Notes under the pieces: model-generated
What the model was told of the DNA's origin: nothing
Database searches by the model: none
Seen by the model: the letters and a program-made list of their open reading frames with translations, nothing else
DNA from: Cedecea neteri
Lineage (GTDB): Bacteria > Pseudomonadota > Gammaproteobacteria > Enterobacterales > Enterobacteriaceae
Direction: 5' to 3'
NCBI RefSeq assembly: GCF_000758305.1
Contig: NZ_CP009458.1
Span: forward strand, 992,001 to 1,056,000
Length of the DNA: 64,000 nt
Shown: positions 18,228-27,646 of the stretch, in pieces
How positions within the stretch are numbered: position 1 is the stretch's first letter
How the letters are laid out: each line of letters begins with the position of its first letter
Made by a program: the position numbers and the translations under genes

Positions 18228-19902
18228 TCACTCTCAAACGGCAAAGTCGCCGTCTCATTTTCTGCAGTATTGGCGTGGTCTGGGGGGCTGGAACTACTAC
18301 TTCCTGTTGAAGTTCGGGCTGCTGTGGACCGGCTATCTGAATTTTCACCCGCTGGCGAACCTGGTCTTTGTTGCTTTTTTGCTGTTCCCGCTGCCGCCGC
18401 TAAAGCTGCACAAACTGCGTAACTGGATTGCCCTCCCCGTGGGGATAGGCCTGTTCTGGCACGATACCTGGCTACCCGGCTTCGACAGCATGATGAGCCA
18501 GGGCTCGCAGGTCGTCGGCTTCAGCGCAGACTACCTTCTCGACCTGGTCACCCGCTTTATCAACTGGCAAATGATCGGCGCGGCGTTTGTCCTGCTTGTC
18601 GCCTGGCTTTTTGTTTCCCAGTGGCTTCGCGTCACGGTATTTGTCGTGGCTATCCTGGTCTGGCTCAACGTGTTAACGGTGGCCGGCCCGGCTATTTCTT
18701 TACTGCCATCCACATCACAAACAACGGCCTCCGTCAGCACTGGCAGTACGGGTGGAGCAACGGCTTCCGGCACGACGCTGGCGCCAGTTCCTGGCGATAT
18801 CCCGGCACAAACGGCCCCGCCAACAAGCGACAATATTACCGCCTGGCTAAACAGTTTTTACGCCAGCGAAGCCAAACGTCAGACCAAGTTCCCGGACGCG
18901 CTACCGGCCGACGCGCAGCCATTTGAACTGCTGATTATCAATATTTGTTCCCTCTCATGGTCCGACATCGAGGCGGTTGGCCTCAGCTCGCACCCGCTGT
19001 GGAAACACTTTGATATTCTGTTCAAAAATTTCAACTCGGCGACCTCCTACAGCGGCCCGGCGGCTATCCGCCTGCTTCGCGCGAGCTGCGGACAGTCATC
19101 TCACAAAGGGCTTTATGAGCCTGCGGGTAATCAATGCTATCTGTTTGATGATTTGGCCCGTCTCGGCTTCAAGCAGCAGCTGATGATGGACCACAACGGC
19201 GTATTCGGTAACTTCCTGAAAGAAGTGCGTGAATACGGCGGCGTTCAGGTTCCGCTGATGGATCAAAGCGGGCTCCCGAGCGATCTGCTGGCATTTGATA
19301 ACTCACCAATCTACGACGATACCGCCGTGCTGCATCGCTGGCTGCAGGGTGAGCAAAATGACGGCGCGAATCCGCGCACGGCCACCTTCTATAACCTGGT
19401 ACCGCTGCACGACGGTAACCATTATCCGGGCAACAGCAAAACCGCCGACTATAAGGCGCGGGCGCAGAAGCTTTTCGATGAGCTGGATTCTTTCCTGACC
19501 GAGCTTGAGAAGTCGAACCGCAAAGTCATGGTGGTCATTGTGCCGGAGCACGGCGCGGCGTTGAAAGGCGATAAAATGCAGGTTTCCGGGCTGCGTGACA
19601 TCCCAAGTCCTGACATCACCCACGTACCGGCTGGCGTGAAGTTCATCGGTATGAAAGCCCCGCACAGCGGCGACGCCATTGAAATCAACCAGCCAAGCAG
19701 CTATCTGGCGATCTCAGAACTGGTTTCCCGCTCGGTGGACGGCAAAAACTTTGTCGCCGACCAGGTGGACTGGAGCGCACTCACCAGTGGTTTACCGCAA
19801 ACCGCACCGGTTTCCGAAAATGCGACGGCGGTAGTGCTGAAGTACCAGGATAAGCCTTATGTCCGCCTGAGCGGCGGCGACTGGGTACCTTATCCGCAAT
19901 AA
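18220..19902 (+). CDS. bcsG: Cellulose phosphoethanolamine transferase BcsG
   Basis: 560 aa (E. coli 559). N-terminal TM helices (to about 165), a Ser/Thr/Gly/Pro linker (165-205), then a periplasmic alkaline-phosphatase-superfamily domain. Residues fit the known active site: Cys243 (NICSLSW), nucleophile Ser278 (SYSGP), and zinc ligands Glu443-His444 (PEHG). It transfers pEtN from phosphatidylethanolamine to cellulose glucose O6. It is the last gene of bcsEFG, followed by an intrinsic terminator. Confidence 0.96.
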   Translation: MTNHSQTAKSPSHFLQYWRGLGGWNYYFLLKFGLLWTGYLNFHPLANLVFVAFLLFPLPPLKLHKLRNWIALPVGIGLFWHDTWLPGFDSMMSQGSQVVGFSADYLLDLVTRFINWQMIGAAFVLLVAWLFVSQWLRVTVFVVAILVWLNVLTVAGPAISLLPSTSQTTASVSTGSTGGATASGTTLAPVPGDIPAQTAPPTSDNITAWLNSFYASEAKRQTKFPDALPADAQPFELLIINICSLSWSDIEAVGLSSHPLWKHFDILFKNFNSATSYSGPAAIRLLRASCGQSSHKGLYEPAGNQCYLFDDLARLGFKQQLMMDHNGVFGNFLKEVREYGGVQVPLMDQSGLPSDLLAFDNSPIYDDTAVLHRWLQGEQNDGANPRTATFYNLVPLHDGNHYPGNSKTADYKARAQKLFDELDSFLTELEKSNRKVMVVIVPEHGAALKGDKMQVSGLRDIPSPDITHVPAGVKFIGMKAPHSGDAIEINQPSSYLAISELVSRSVDGKNFVADQVDWSALTSGLPQTAPVSENATAVVLKYQDKPYVRLSGGDWVPYPQ

Positions 19903-19924
19903 CGTTTGTGTTTAGACTCACCAA

Positions 19925-19952
19925 AACCGGCGCTCCAGGCGCCGGTTTTTTT
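19925..19952 (+). terminator. Rho-independent terminator of bcsEFG
   Basis: ACCGGCGC-TCCAG-GCGCCGGT followed by seven T residues, 23 bp after the bcsG stop. It lies in the 88-bp convergent gap with yiaD. Confidence 0.93.
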
Positions 19953-19990
19953 ATGCAGCTATCGGAAAATCTAAACCGCTAAATGTGAGG

Positions 19991-20653
19991 TTAGCCCAAA
20001 GGACTCAGGGTAATTTCTACGCGGCGATTCTGTGCTTTACCGTCCGCGGTGCTGTTGCTGGCGATCGGGTTCGCCGGGCCTGCGCCGGTGGTGCGAATAC
20101 GGCTGGCGTCAACGCCCTGAGTAATCAGTGCACTTCCTACGCCATCCGCGCGCTGTTGTGACAGGCGCATATTTAGCTCTTTGCTGCCGGTGCTGTCGGT
20201 ATAGCCGACCACGTTAACCGCCGTTTTAGGGTACTCCTTCAGCACCATCGCCACGCCAGTCAGGGTATTGGCACCCGCCGGTTTCAGCGTGGCACTGCTG
20301 CTGTCAAAGGTGACATTGTTCGGCATATTCAGCACGATATTGTCGCCGCTGCGGGTTACGCTCACGCCGGTTCCACGCATTTTGTCGCGCAGCTTAGCTT
20401 CCTGCACATCCATGTAATAACCCACCCCGCCACCGAGCGCCGCACCGGCGGCAGCGCCAATCAGCGCGCCCTTGCCGCGATCTTTCTTCGATGAAGAAAG
20501 AGCCCCTACGCCCGCCCCAACCAGCGAGCCAATCCCGGCGCCTATACCTGATTTCCCGGCCTGGCTTTCCCCGGTGTATGGATTAGTGGTGCAGCCGGAA
20601 ACCGCTAAGGTGCCACACACGACGGCGGCGATAATCATGACGCGTTTTTTCAT
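19991..20653 (-). CDS. yiaD: OmpA-family outer-membrane lipoprotein YiaD
   Basis: 220 aa (E. coli 219). Lipobox LAVSGC at about 16-21, then glycine-zipper segments (GIGAGIGSLVGAGVGAL, ALIGAAAGAALGGG), then a C-terminal OmpA peptidoglycan-binding domain with VVGYTDSTG and LSQQRADGV. In E. coli multicopy yiaD suppresses bamD loss, suggesting an envelope-integrity role. It is divergent from bisC. In E. coli yiaD adjoins ghrB; here it adjoins bcsG, because the block is inverted. Confidence 0.93.
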   Translation of the reverse strand: MKKRVMIIAAVVCGTLAVSGCTTNPYTGESQAGKSGIGAGIGSLVGAGVGALSSSKKDRGKGALIGAAAGAALGGGVGYYMDVQEAKLRDKMRGTGVSVTRSGDNIVLNMPNNVTFDSSSATLKPAGANTLTGVAMVLKEYPKTAVNVVGYTDSTGSKELNMRLSQQRADGVGSALITQGVDASRIRTTGAGPANPIASNSTADGKAQNRRVEITLSPLG

Positions 20654-20807
20654 CTTATTTCCTTCTATCCTTATTCATCCTTTGCCGGATATGGGCCCGG
20701 CGATTGATTATGACGGCAAATCGTGTAGAAAATTCCGGTAAGTATTCTGAATCGTTGTCATAAATGTGTGGGCATAAAGCCCACCGCCTGCCATCGCGGA
20801 GCCCAAA

Positions 20808-23138
20808 TTGGCCAATACATCGCCTGTACGTAAACAGATCCTCACCGCCGCACACTGGGGCCCCATGCTGGTCGAAACCGACGGAGAAAGGGTTTACCGC
20901 TCTCGCGGCGCGCTTGAAACCGGTCATCAGAACTCGCTACAAAGCGCCGTACCCGACCAGGTTCACAGTAAAGCCCGCGTGGCGTTTCCTATGGCCCGGA
21001 AAGGGTTTCTGGCCTCCCCGGATAAGCCGCAGGGTATTCGCGGTAAAGATGACTATGTCCGAATTAGCTGGGATGACGCCCTCGCGCTGATTCACAGGCA
21101 GCACAAGCGCATTCGCGAAAGTTACGGCCCGGCGGCCATCTTCGCGGGCTCCTACGGCTGGCGCTCCAACGGCGTGCTGCACAAAGCCTCCACGCTGCTT
21201 CAGCGCTACATGAGCCTTGCGGGCGGCTATACCGGGCATTCCGGCGACTACTCCACCGGTGCTGCACAGGTGATCATGCCCTACGTAGTGGGTTCCAACG
21301 AGGTATACCAGCAGCAGACCAGTTGGCCGCTGCTGCTTGAGAACAGCGAAGTCGTGGTGCTGTGGAGCGCAAACCCACTCAACACGCTGAAAATTGCCTG
21401 GAATGCCAGCGACGAACAGGGCGTGAAATTCTTCGAACAGCTAAAAAACAGCGGCAAAACGATCGTCGCCATCGACCCAATGCGCTCTGAAACGGTGGAT
21501 TTCTTCGGGGAACGTGCCGAATGGATCGCGCCGCATATGGGGACCGACGTAGCGCTGATGCTTGGCATTGCCCATACGCTGGTCATTCGCGGCAGGCACG
21601 ATACCGCTTTCCTTGCCCGCTGCACCTACGGCTATGACAAATTTGAAGCCTACCTGCTCGGCAAAACCGACGGGACGCCCAAAAGTGCGGCCTGGGCGGC
21701 TGAGATCTGCGGCATTCCTGCTGTTACCATCGAAAAACTGGCGGATCTTTTCAGCCACAAGCGCACTATGCTGATGGCGGGCTGGGGCATGCAGCGCCAG
21801 CAATACGGCGAACAGAAACACTGGATGCTGGTCACGCTGGCGGCCATGCTCGGCCAGATTGGCACCCCAGGCGGCGGCTTTGGCCTTTCCTACCACTTCG
21901 CCAACGGCGGCAACCCGACCCGTAACGCGGCGGTTCTCGGTTCCCTGCAGGGATCGCTTAAGGGCGGCACCGATGCCGTGGAGAAAATCCCCGTGGCGCG
22001 CATCGTCGAAGCGCTGGAAAACCCCGGCATGGATTACCAGCATAACGGACAACGGCACACCTTCCCGGACATTCGTATGCTGTGGTGGGCCGGCGGCAGT
22101 AACTTCACCCATCATCAGGACACCAACCGCCTTGCCGCAGCCTGGCAAAAACCTGATTTGATCGTTATCTCCGAATGCTTCTGGACTGCAGCGGCAAAAC
22201 ACGCCGATATCGTTCTGCCGGTGACCACTTCGTTCGAGCGGAACGACATGACGATGACCGGTGATTACAGCAATCAGCATCTGGTCCCCATGAAACAGGT
22301 CGTCGCCCCGCAGGGAGAAGCGAGAAACGACTTTGATATTTTTGCAGAGCTAAGCGAACGCTGGGAAGCAGGCGGTGAAGCACGGTTCAGCGAAGGGAAA
22401 AGTGAGCTTGAATGGCTGGAGTCTTTCTATGATATCGCTCGTCAGCGTGGCGCTACGCAGCAGATAGAGCTCCCAGATTTCAGTGAGTTCTGGGCAGCTA
22501 ACCAGCTGATAGAAATGCCAGAAAATGCGAAAAATGCCGAATTTATTCGCTTTGCCGCTTTTCGGGACGATCCTGAGGCAAACCCACTCAAAACGCCGAG
22601 CGGTAAAATTGAGATCTACTCTGAGCGCATCGCCAGCTTTGGTTATGCCGACTGCCCGCCGCACCCAAGCTGGCTGGCACCTGACGAATGGCAGGGTAAT
22701 GCCGCCTCCGGCCAGCTACAGCTGCTTTCATCCCATCCGGCTCACCGCCTGCATAGTCAGTTGAACTATGCCGGACTGCGCGACCAGTACGCCATTGCCG
22801 GGCGAGAGCCTATAACGCTGCACCCGATTGACGCCAAAGCGCGCGGCATCGCTCACGGAGATTTAGTGCGGGTATGGAACGCTCGTGGACAGGTGTTGGT
22901 TGGCGCTCAGGTAACCGATGGCATCAGGCCCGGCGTGGTGTGTATCCACCAGGGTGCATGGCCCGATCTGGATGAAGATAAACTGTGTAAAAACGGGGCG
23001 GTTAACGTCCTCACCATGGATATCCCGTCTTCGCGGCTGGCCAACGGCTGCGCGGCAAATAACTCCCTCGTCTGGGCGGAGAAATTTACCGGCCCGGCAC
23101 CTGCCGTGACGGCGTTTGATCCGCCTGCCAGTTCATAA
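20808..23138 (+). CDS. bisC: Biotin sulfoxide reductase BisC (molybdopterin enzyme)
   Basis: 776 aa (E. coli 777). DMSO/TMAO-reductase family, reducing biotin sulfoxide and methionine sulfoxide. No Tat signal is present, so it is cytoplasmic. Family blocks include FAGSYGWRS, the Mo-ligating serine in GDYSTGAAQ, VVLWSANPL, LGTPGGGFG-type IGTPGGGFG, and HPAHRLHSQ. I start at TTG 20808, six bases after GCGGAG; the next ATG would remove conserved N-terminal sequence (SPVRKQILTAAHWG). Its 3' end overlaps the convergent yiaC by 53 bp. Confidence 0.94.
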   Translation: MANTSPVRKQILTAAHWGPMLVETDGERVYRSRGALETGHQNSLQSAVPDQVHSKARVAFPMARKGFLASPDKPQGIRGKDDYVRISWDDALALIHRQHKRIRESYGPAAIFAGSYGWRSNGVLHKASTLLQRYMSLAGGYTGHSGDYSTGAAQVIMPYVVGSNEVYQQQTSWPLLLENSEVVVLWSANPLNTLKIAWNASDEQGVKFFEQLKNSGKTIVAIDPMRSETVDFFGERAEWIAPHMGTDVALMLGIAHTLVIRGRHDTAFLARCTYGYDKFEAYLLGKTDGTPKSAAWAAEICGIPAVTIEKLADLFSHKRTMLMAGWGMQRQQYGEQKHWMLVTLAAMLGQIGTPGGGFGLSYHFANGGNPTRNAAVLGSLQGSLKGGTDAVEKIPVARIVEALENPGMDYQHNGQRHTFPDIRMLWWAGGSNFTHHQDTNRLAAAWQKPDLIVISECFWTAAAKHADIVLPVTTSFERNDMTMTGDYSNQHLVPMKQVVAPQGEARNDFDIFAELSERWEAGGEARFSEGKSELEWLESFYDIARQRGATQQIELPDFSEFWAANQLIEMPENAKNAEFIRFAAFRDDPEANPLKTPSGKIEIYSERIASFGYADCPPHPSWLAPDEWQGNAASGQLQLLSSHPAHRLHSQLNYAGLRDQYAIAGREPITLHPIDAKARGIAHGDLVRVWNARGQVLVGAQVTDGIRPGVVCIHQGAWPDLDEDKLCKNGAVNVLTMDIPSSRLANGCAANNSLVWAEKFTGPAPAVTAFDPPASS

Positions 23139-23547
23139 TCCACGTCGGGTGCTGCGTTTCTTCCTGCCACGCGCTTTCTTCAATATGAAAGCCGTGGCGG
23201 TGGTAGAAATGCACCGCCCGGCGGTTTTTTTGATACACCTCGAGGCTTAAGGCCGGGTATTCGGCCTTCACCTTTTCCAGCAATTCACCGCCGACGCCCT
23301 GCCCGGCAAAAGAAGGCGCCACGAACAGCGCGCCGATAAACTGCCGGTCCATCACACTGACAAACCCCACCATCTGCCGCTGGTGCAGATAAACCCACGT
23401 TTTTGACTGAGGGATATAGACATTGCGCACCAGGTTAAGGCTTTCGTACCAGTAGCTTTCCGGGATAAACGGATGGCCGTCGATAGTACTTTCCAGCCAG
23501 AGCGCCATGAGCGCATCCATTTGCTCAATGCTGAACAGTTGGATCAT
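23086..23547 (-). CDS. yiaC: GNAT acetyltransferase YiaC
   Basis: 153 aa (E. coli 146). GNAT fold with the acetyl-CoA pyrophosphate loop FAGQGVGGELL and the C-terminal VYQKNRRAVHFYHRHGF motif. In E. coli YiaC is a protein lysine acetyltransferase. It is coupled to tag by a 4-bp ATGA overlap. Its last 53 bp are antisense to the bisC 3' end. Confidence 0.92.
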   Translation of the reverse strand: MIQLFSIEQMDALMALWLESTIDGHPFIPESYWYESLNLVRNVYIPQSKTWVYLHQRQMVGFVSVMDRQFIGALFVAPSFAGQGVGGELLEKVKAEYPALSLEVYQKNRRAVHFYHRHGFHIEESAWQEETQHPTWIMNWQADQTPSRQVPGR

Positions 23548-24107
23548 TGGCGAAAATCAGGGTGGCAGAAGCAGCCCGTCACATGGTCATTAACCAGGCC
23601 GCAGGCTTGCATAAACGAATAGCAGATTGTCGACCCCACAAACTTAAACCCGCGCTTTTTTAGCGCCTTAGACAGCGCATCTGACGTCGGCGTAAACGCA
23701 GGGACTGCGCTGAGCAACGCGGGATGTGACACCTGAGGTTTATGGTCGACAAATCCCCAGACAAAGTCCGGGAAGCTCTCGCCGTTAGCTTCCATCGCGA
23801 GGAAAGCTTTGGCGTTGGTGATAATCGCCTCGATTTTCCCCCGGTGGCGAATAATCCCGGCATCCTGCATCAGGGCATCCACCTCTTCCGGCTGAATCAG
23901 CGCCACGGCATAGGGGTCAAAATGCCGGAAACGCTGGCGATAATTTTCGCGTTTTTTCAACACGGTAATCCACGACAGCCCGGCCTGCTGGCCTTCCAGA
24001 CAAATCATCTCAAAGAGCTTCTGCCCGTCGGTAACCGGCACGCCCCACTCTTTGTCGTGATACTCCAGATACAGCGGATCCTGAGTGACCCAGCCACAAC
24101 GTTCCAT
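23544..24107 (-). CDS. tag: 3-methyladenine-DNA glycosylase I Tag
   Basis: 187 aa, same length as E. coli. The zinc snap residues Cys4, His17, His175 and Cys179 are all present. It removes 3-methyladenine from alkylated DNA. The start is ATG 24105-24107 (MERCGWV), preceded by GGAGAGCAAA. A 25-codon upstream extension of the frame lacks support. It forms an operon with yiaC. Confidence 0.96.
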   Translation of the reverse strand: MERCGWVTQDPLYLEYHDKEWGVPVTDGQKLFEMICLEGQQAGLSWITVLKKRENYRQRFRHFDPYAVALIQPEEVDALMQDAGIIRHRGKIEAIITNAKAFLAMEANGESFPDFVWGFVDHKPQVSHPALLSAVPAFTPTSDALSKALKKRGFKFVGSTICYSFMQACGLVNDHVTGCFCHPDFRQ

Positions 24108-24466
24108 TTTGCTCTCCCTGTAACCTGCCGAGTGCGGGTAAATTTTACTTTCTGACAATAGTGAATCCGGGATATTTCGCAACCCTGAATGAGATCAAAG
24201 AAAGGGCACTTAACACCGGTAATTTTGCAAAGTGTTAACTATGTCTCATTTATGATTTAACATTTGATATACAGCAAATACGCACATCACAACGATAGCA
24301 AGCACTAACAAACAAAACATAAAGTGCAACGGGAAGGCCGTTCATACCTTCTCAGAGGCACTTCATTCCGTTCTTCATGCATTTCATGCCGTTTTTTCCT
24401 GGAATAAACGGCGCTTCGCTATCGTAGGCGGCAGATAACTTCCCTTAGATTCGCAGGACATCTGCC
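24108..24466. other. tag / yhjX divergent intergenic region (359 bp)
   Basis: No gene of at least 30 codons looks real here. The left part is A/T-rich and should hold the tag promoter. The right part holds the two YpdB-type repeats (24357-24387) and the yhjX promoter. No RNA gene was recognised. Confidence 0.6.
24357..24387 (+). promoter_or_regulatory. Tandem YpdB-type binding sites upstream of yhjX
   Basis: GGCACTTCAT (24357-24366) and TGCATTTCAT (24378-24387) are separated by exactly 11 bp. The known YpdB site before E. coli yhjX is two GGCATTTCAT copies with an 11-bp spacer. Each copy here differs by one base. This predicts pyruvate-responsive control of yhjX by the YpdA/YpdB two-component system. 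Confidence 0.85.
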
Positions 24467-25675
24467 ATGAACACTGCCACCTACAACCGTACTCGCTGGT
24501 TAACCCTTATCGGAACCATCATTACTCAGTTCGCACTGGGATCCGTTTATACCTGGAGCCTGTTCAACAGCGCGCTGTCCCAGAAACTGGACGCGCCAAT
24601 CAGCCAGGTCGCCTTCTCCTTCGGTCTGCTGAGCCTTGGCCTCGCCATCTCTTCTTCCGTGGCGGGCAAACTGCAGGATCGCTTTGGCGTGCGTAAAGTC
24701 ACCATGGCGGCGGGCGTGTTGCTCGGGGCCGGGCTGTTCTTCACGGCCCATGCCAACAACCTGATGATGCTGTGGCTCACGGCCGGCGTGCTGGTTGGCC
24801 TGGCAGATGGCGCAGGCTACCTGCTGACGCTGTCGAACTGCGTGAAGTGGTTCCCGGAGCGTAAAGGCCTGATTTCTGCCTTCTCTATCGGCGCCTATGG
24901 CCTCGGCAGCCTCGGTTTTAAATACATTGATACACACCTGCTGGCAGCTTACGGCCTGGAAAACACCTTTATGCTTTGGGGTGGCCTGGCGATGGTGATG
25001 GTACTGTTCGGCGCCACCATGATGAAAGATGCCCCGCTGCAGGAAACTAAATCCGCAAACGGCGCGGCGAAAACCGATTTCACCCTCGCTGAATCTATGC
25101 GCCAGCCACAATACTGGATGCTGGCTCTGATGTTCCTCACAGCCTGCATGAGCGGCCTGTACGTCATCGGTGTTGCAAAAGATATCGCTCAGGGCATGGT
25201 TCACCTGGATGCGATGTCCGCCGCCAACGCGGTCACCGTTATCTCCATTGCTAACCTCAGCGGCCGCCTGGTGCTCGGTATTCTGTCCGATAAAATTGCC
25301 CGCATTCGCGTGATCACTATTGGTCAGGTGATTTCTCTGGTCGGTATGGCGGCCCTGCTGTTTGCCCCGCTGAACGAAGCCACCTTCTTTGCGGCCATCG
25401 CCTGCGTTGCCTTTAACTTTGGCGGCACCATCACCGTTTACCCTTCGCTGGTCAGCGAATTCTTTGGCCTGAACAACCTGACCAAAAACTACGGCGTGAT
25501 TTATCTGGGCTTTGGGATCGGCAGCATCTGCGGCTCCATCATCGCCTCGCTGTTCGGCGGCTTCTACGTGACCTTCTGCGTTATCTTCGCGCTACTGATT
25601 CTGTCGCTGGCAATTTCCACCACCATTCGCCAGCCCGTTCGTGCCGTGCTCAATCACAAACACGTTCACGCCTGA
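24467..25675 (+). CDS. yhjX: MFS transporter YhjX (OFA family, pyruvate-responsive)
   Basis: 402 aa, same length as E. coli YhjX. Twelve TM helices with the MFS loop GKLQDRFGVRK between TM2 and TM3. It belongs to the oxalate:formate antiporter family. In E. coli it is the main target of YpdA/YpdB and is induced by pyruvate, although its substrate is not settled. ATG 24467 has an AGGA upstream. Confidence 0.94.
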   Translation: MNTATYNRTRWLTLIGTIITQFALGSVYTWSLFNSALSQKLDAPISQVAFSFGLLSLGLAISSSVAGKLQDRFGVRKVTMAAGVLLGAGLFFTAHANNLMMLWLTAGVLVGLADGAGYLLTLSNCVKWFPERKGLISAFSIGAYGLGSLGFKYIDTHLLAAYGLENTFMLWGGLAMVMVLFGATMMKDAPLQETKSANGAAKTDFTLAESMRQPQYWMLALMFLTACMSGLYVIGVAKDIAQGMVHLDAMSAANAVTVISIANLSGRLVLGILSDKIARIRVITIGQVISLVGMAALLFAPLNEATFFAAIACVAFNFGGTITVYPSLVSEFFGLNNLTKNYGVIYLGFGIGSICGSIIASLFGGFYVTFCVIFALLILSLAISTTIRQPVRAVLNHKHVHA

Positions 25676-25696
25676 TAGATTCGCCAGACCTACGTT

Positions 25697-25720
25697 AAGG
25701 CCGCCAAAGAGGGCGGCTTT
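25697..25720 (+). terminator. Terminator of yhjX
   Basis: AAG-GCCGCC-AAAGAG-GGCGGC-TTT, 21 bp after the stop. The T-run is short, so confidence is moderate. Confidence 0.65.
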
Positions 25721-25815
25721 GACATAGCCCCCCCTTTTGTTGCCTCTTCAAACAAAAGCACAACCGCAGCAATGAAATAACCCTCTTTAGGGAGACTTTT
25801 TTGCCACAAGCTGTA

Positions 25816-25833
25816 TTATCCCGGCCAGGATAA
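25816..25833. promoter_or_regulatory. Small palindrome before the LtaS-like gene
   Basis: TTATCC-CGGCCA-GGATAA is a perfect 6-bp inverted repeat about 112 bp before the ATG at 25945. It may be an operator, or chance. The rest of this 269-bp gap contains a T-rich stretch (25798-25803) and no other clear element. Confidence 0.25.
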
Positions 25834-25944
25834 ATCCCCCTTCTCATCGCCTCATCCTCTTTTCACCCGTCAGGCCAGCAGAGGGATGCCTCTCCTAAGA
25901 CAGCATTTGCTATCCAGAACAGTCCCAAAGAGAAAACGAGCATC

Positions 25945-27621
25945 ATGGTAAAAAGAACCAGCCGAAAATCGCTCTGGACATATCTTTATGTCACATTGCT
26001 CCTTATTGCGGCCTTGATTATTATTGCGGGCAATACACCGCGTGATATCTATCCCCTTGTTATTGCGGCAAGTACTTTTATTTTTACCTGCGGATTACTT
26101 TATTTACTCTCCGCCAGAGTCATTTTTGCCATCGGGACCAGCAGCCTGCTGGTGATCCTGCTGCAATTTTGTAACCAGCTTAAGGTCCACTATTACAAGG
26201 ACCAGCTGCTGTTTAGCGATTTTTACCTGATGGCCGATCCGGCCAATGCGGGCACGCTGCTGCATTATCCTTCCGCCGGTATCGCCGTTGCGGCGATGAT
26301 AGCGCTGCTTATCCTGACGATTATCATCAGCTGGCGCGCCGTACCACGCCGGAAAGGGATGCTCGCCCCGCTGATTGCCCTCGGGCTGATGTTGGCTTCA
26401 GCGTCGACGCTGAGCCACAGCGTACTGAAGAATCAACACGACTGGGCCACTACGTTGCCTGGCGGCACCGGCGTGCTGTCAAATCTGGCGCTGTCCGGCA
26501 TTCAGGCCAGCTATGACGCGCCAACTTTCCCTCAGGCAACGTCTCAGGAATTTATTTCCCGCGCGGCGGCGCTGAATAACAAGGCGACCGCCTCAGCCAG
26601 CGTGAAGCCTGATATCGTTCTGCTGCTGCAGGAATCAACGGTGGACCCGCGCCTGTATAAAGTGCCTGACCCTAAATTACTGCCGCACTTTTCTATGTTT
26701 GACCAGGACAGTAAGGTGAAAGCCCACACGCTGATGCGCGTGCAAACCTTCGGGGGCGGCACCTGGCTGTCTGAGTTCGCAGCCTTAACCGGAATGCGCA
26801 GCGATGATTTTGGGGCGATGAAAAACTCGGTCTTTTATTCAGCCGTCGATCACGTCAACGACAGCCTGTTTAAACAGATGCAAGATAACGGCTATTACAC
26901 CGTGGTTCTGACGCCATTTAACAAATCGGCCTATAACGCCGGTCACGCCTACACCATGATGGGCGTGGATAAAATTATCCAGCCGCAGGAGTTGGGCTAC
27001 CCGGGTGATTTGGCAGACAACCTGTGGCACATTCCCACTGCAGATGTCCTGAGCTATGTGAAAAAGCTGCTTGCCAGCCACACCGATAAGCCTGTGTTTG
27101 TTTATGCCTTAACAATGTTTGAACACGGCCCCTATGACGCAGCGCATAGCGATGATTACCAGCTCACTTCCACCATGCAGAACAAGGATGCTGCCGGGAA
27201 GTTTAGCCATTATGTTGAGAAGATTAAAAACTCAGAAACCGCGCTGGCTGACTTCTTCCAGTTTGTTGACCAACGCCCACGGCCTACGATGTTTATGTAC
27301 TTTGGCGACCACCAGCCAGCCATAGACTGGGCTAACGGCTACACGACGGAGCAGACAGACCCTGCCCATATTTCGCAATTCAGCCTGCGGGACAATTATA
27401 ATGCCCCGCCAGTGGCGGACCTGGGCGCCATCACCGATATCGCCTTCCTTGGCGGGATGCTGCTCGAACAGGCCCAACTCAAAGTGTCGCCGTTCTATCA
27501 GGCCAATATCGATATGCGCCATTTGTGCCAGGGCAGACTGAATGATTGCCCGGACACAACGCTGTTTAACAGCTACCGGCACTATATCTACGATGAACTG
27601 CATGCGGCCTCGAAACCCTGA
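25945..27621 (+). CDS. LTA-synthase-like membrane transferase (alkaline phosphatase superfamily)
   Basis: 558 aa. Five N-terminal TM helices (about 13-30, 36-55, 58-76, 112-130, 139-156) are followed by a periplasmic sulfatase-type domain. Active-site positions resemble LtaS/OpgB enzymes: Glu230 (LLLQESTVD), candidate nucleophile Thr273 (GGGTWLSEF), His394 (MFEHGPYD), Asp455-His456 (FGDHQP). The segment FNKSAYNAGHAYTMMG parallels the LtaS substrate-pocket region. Such enzymes move phosphoglycerol or phosphoethanolamine from phospholipids. Gram-negatives lack LTA, so the acceptor is unknown. E. coli has no gene here. It lies between yhjX and eptB with its own terminator. Not the orthologue of opgB as far as I can see, but the exact subfamily is undetermined. 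Confidence 0.8.
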   Translation: MVKRTSRKSLWTYLYVTLLLIAALIIIAGNTPRDIYPLVIAASTFIFTCGLLYLLSARVIFAIGTSSLLVILLQFCNQLKVHYYKDQLLFSDFYLMADPANAGTLLHYPSAGIAVAAMIALLILTIIISWRAVPRRKGMLAPLIALGLMLASASTLSHSVLKNQHDWATTLPGGTGVLSNLALSGIQASYDAPTFPQATSQEFISRAAALNNKATASASVKPDIVLLLQESTVDPRLYKVPDPKLLPHFSMFDQDSKVKAHTLMRVQTFGGGTWLSEFAALTGMRSDDFGAMKNSVFYSAVDHVNDSLFKQMQDNGYYTVVLTPFNKSAYNAGHAYTMMGVDKIIQPQELGYPGDLADNLWHIPTADVLSYVKKLLASHTDKPVFVYALTMFEHGPYDAAHSDDYQLTSTMQNKDAAGKFSHYVEKIKNSETALADFFQFVDQRPRPTMFMYFGDHQPAIDWANGYTTEQTDPAHISQFSLRDNYNAPPVADLGAITDIAFLGGMLLEQAQLKVSPFYQANIDMRHLCQGRLNDCPDTTLFNSYRHYIYDELHAASKP

Positions 27622-27646
27622 TCCTCTTTGCTAAGCAGACGGTAAA

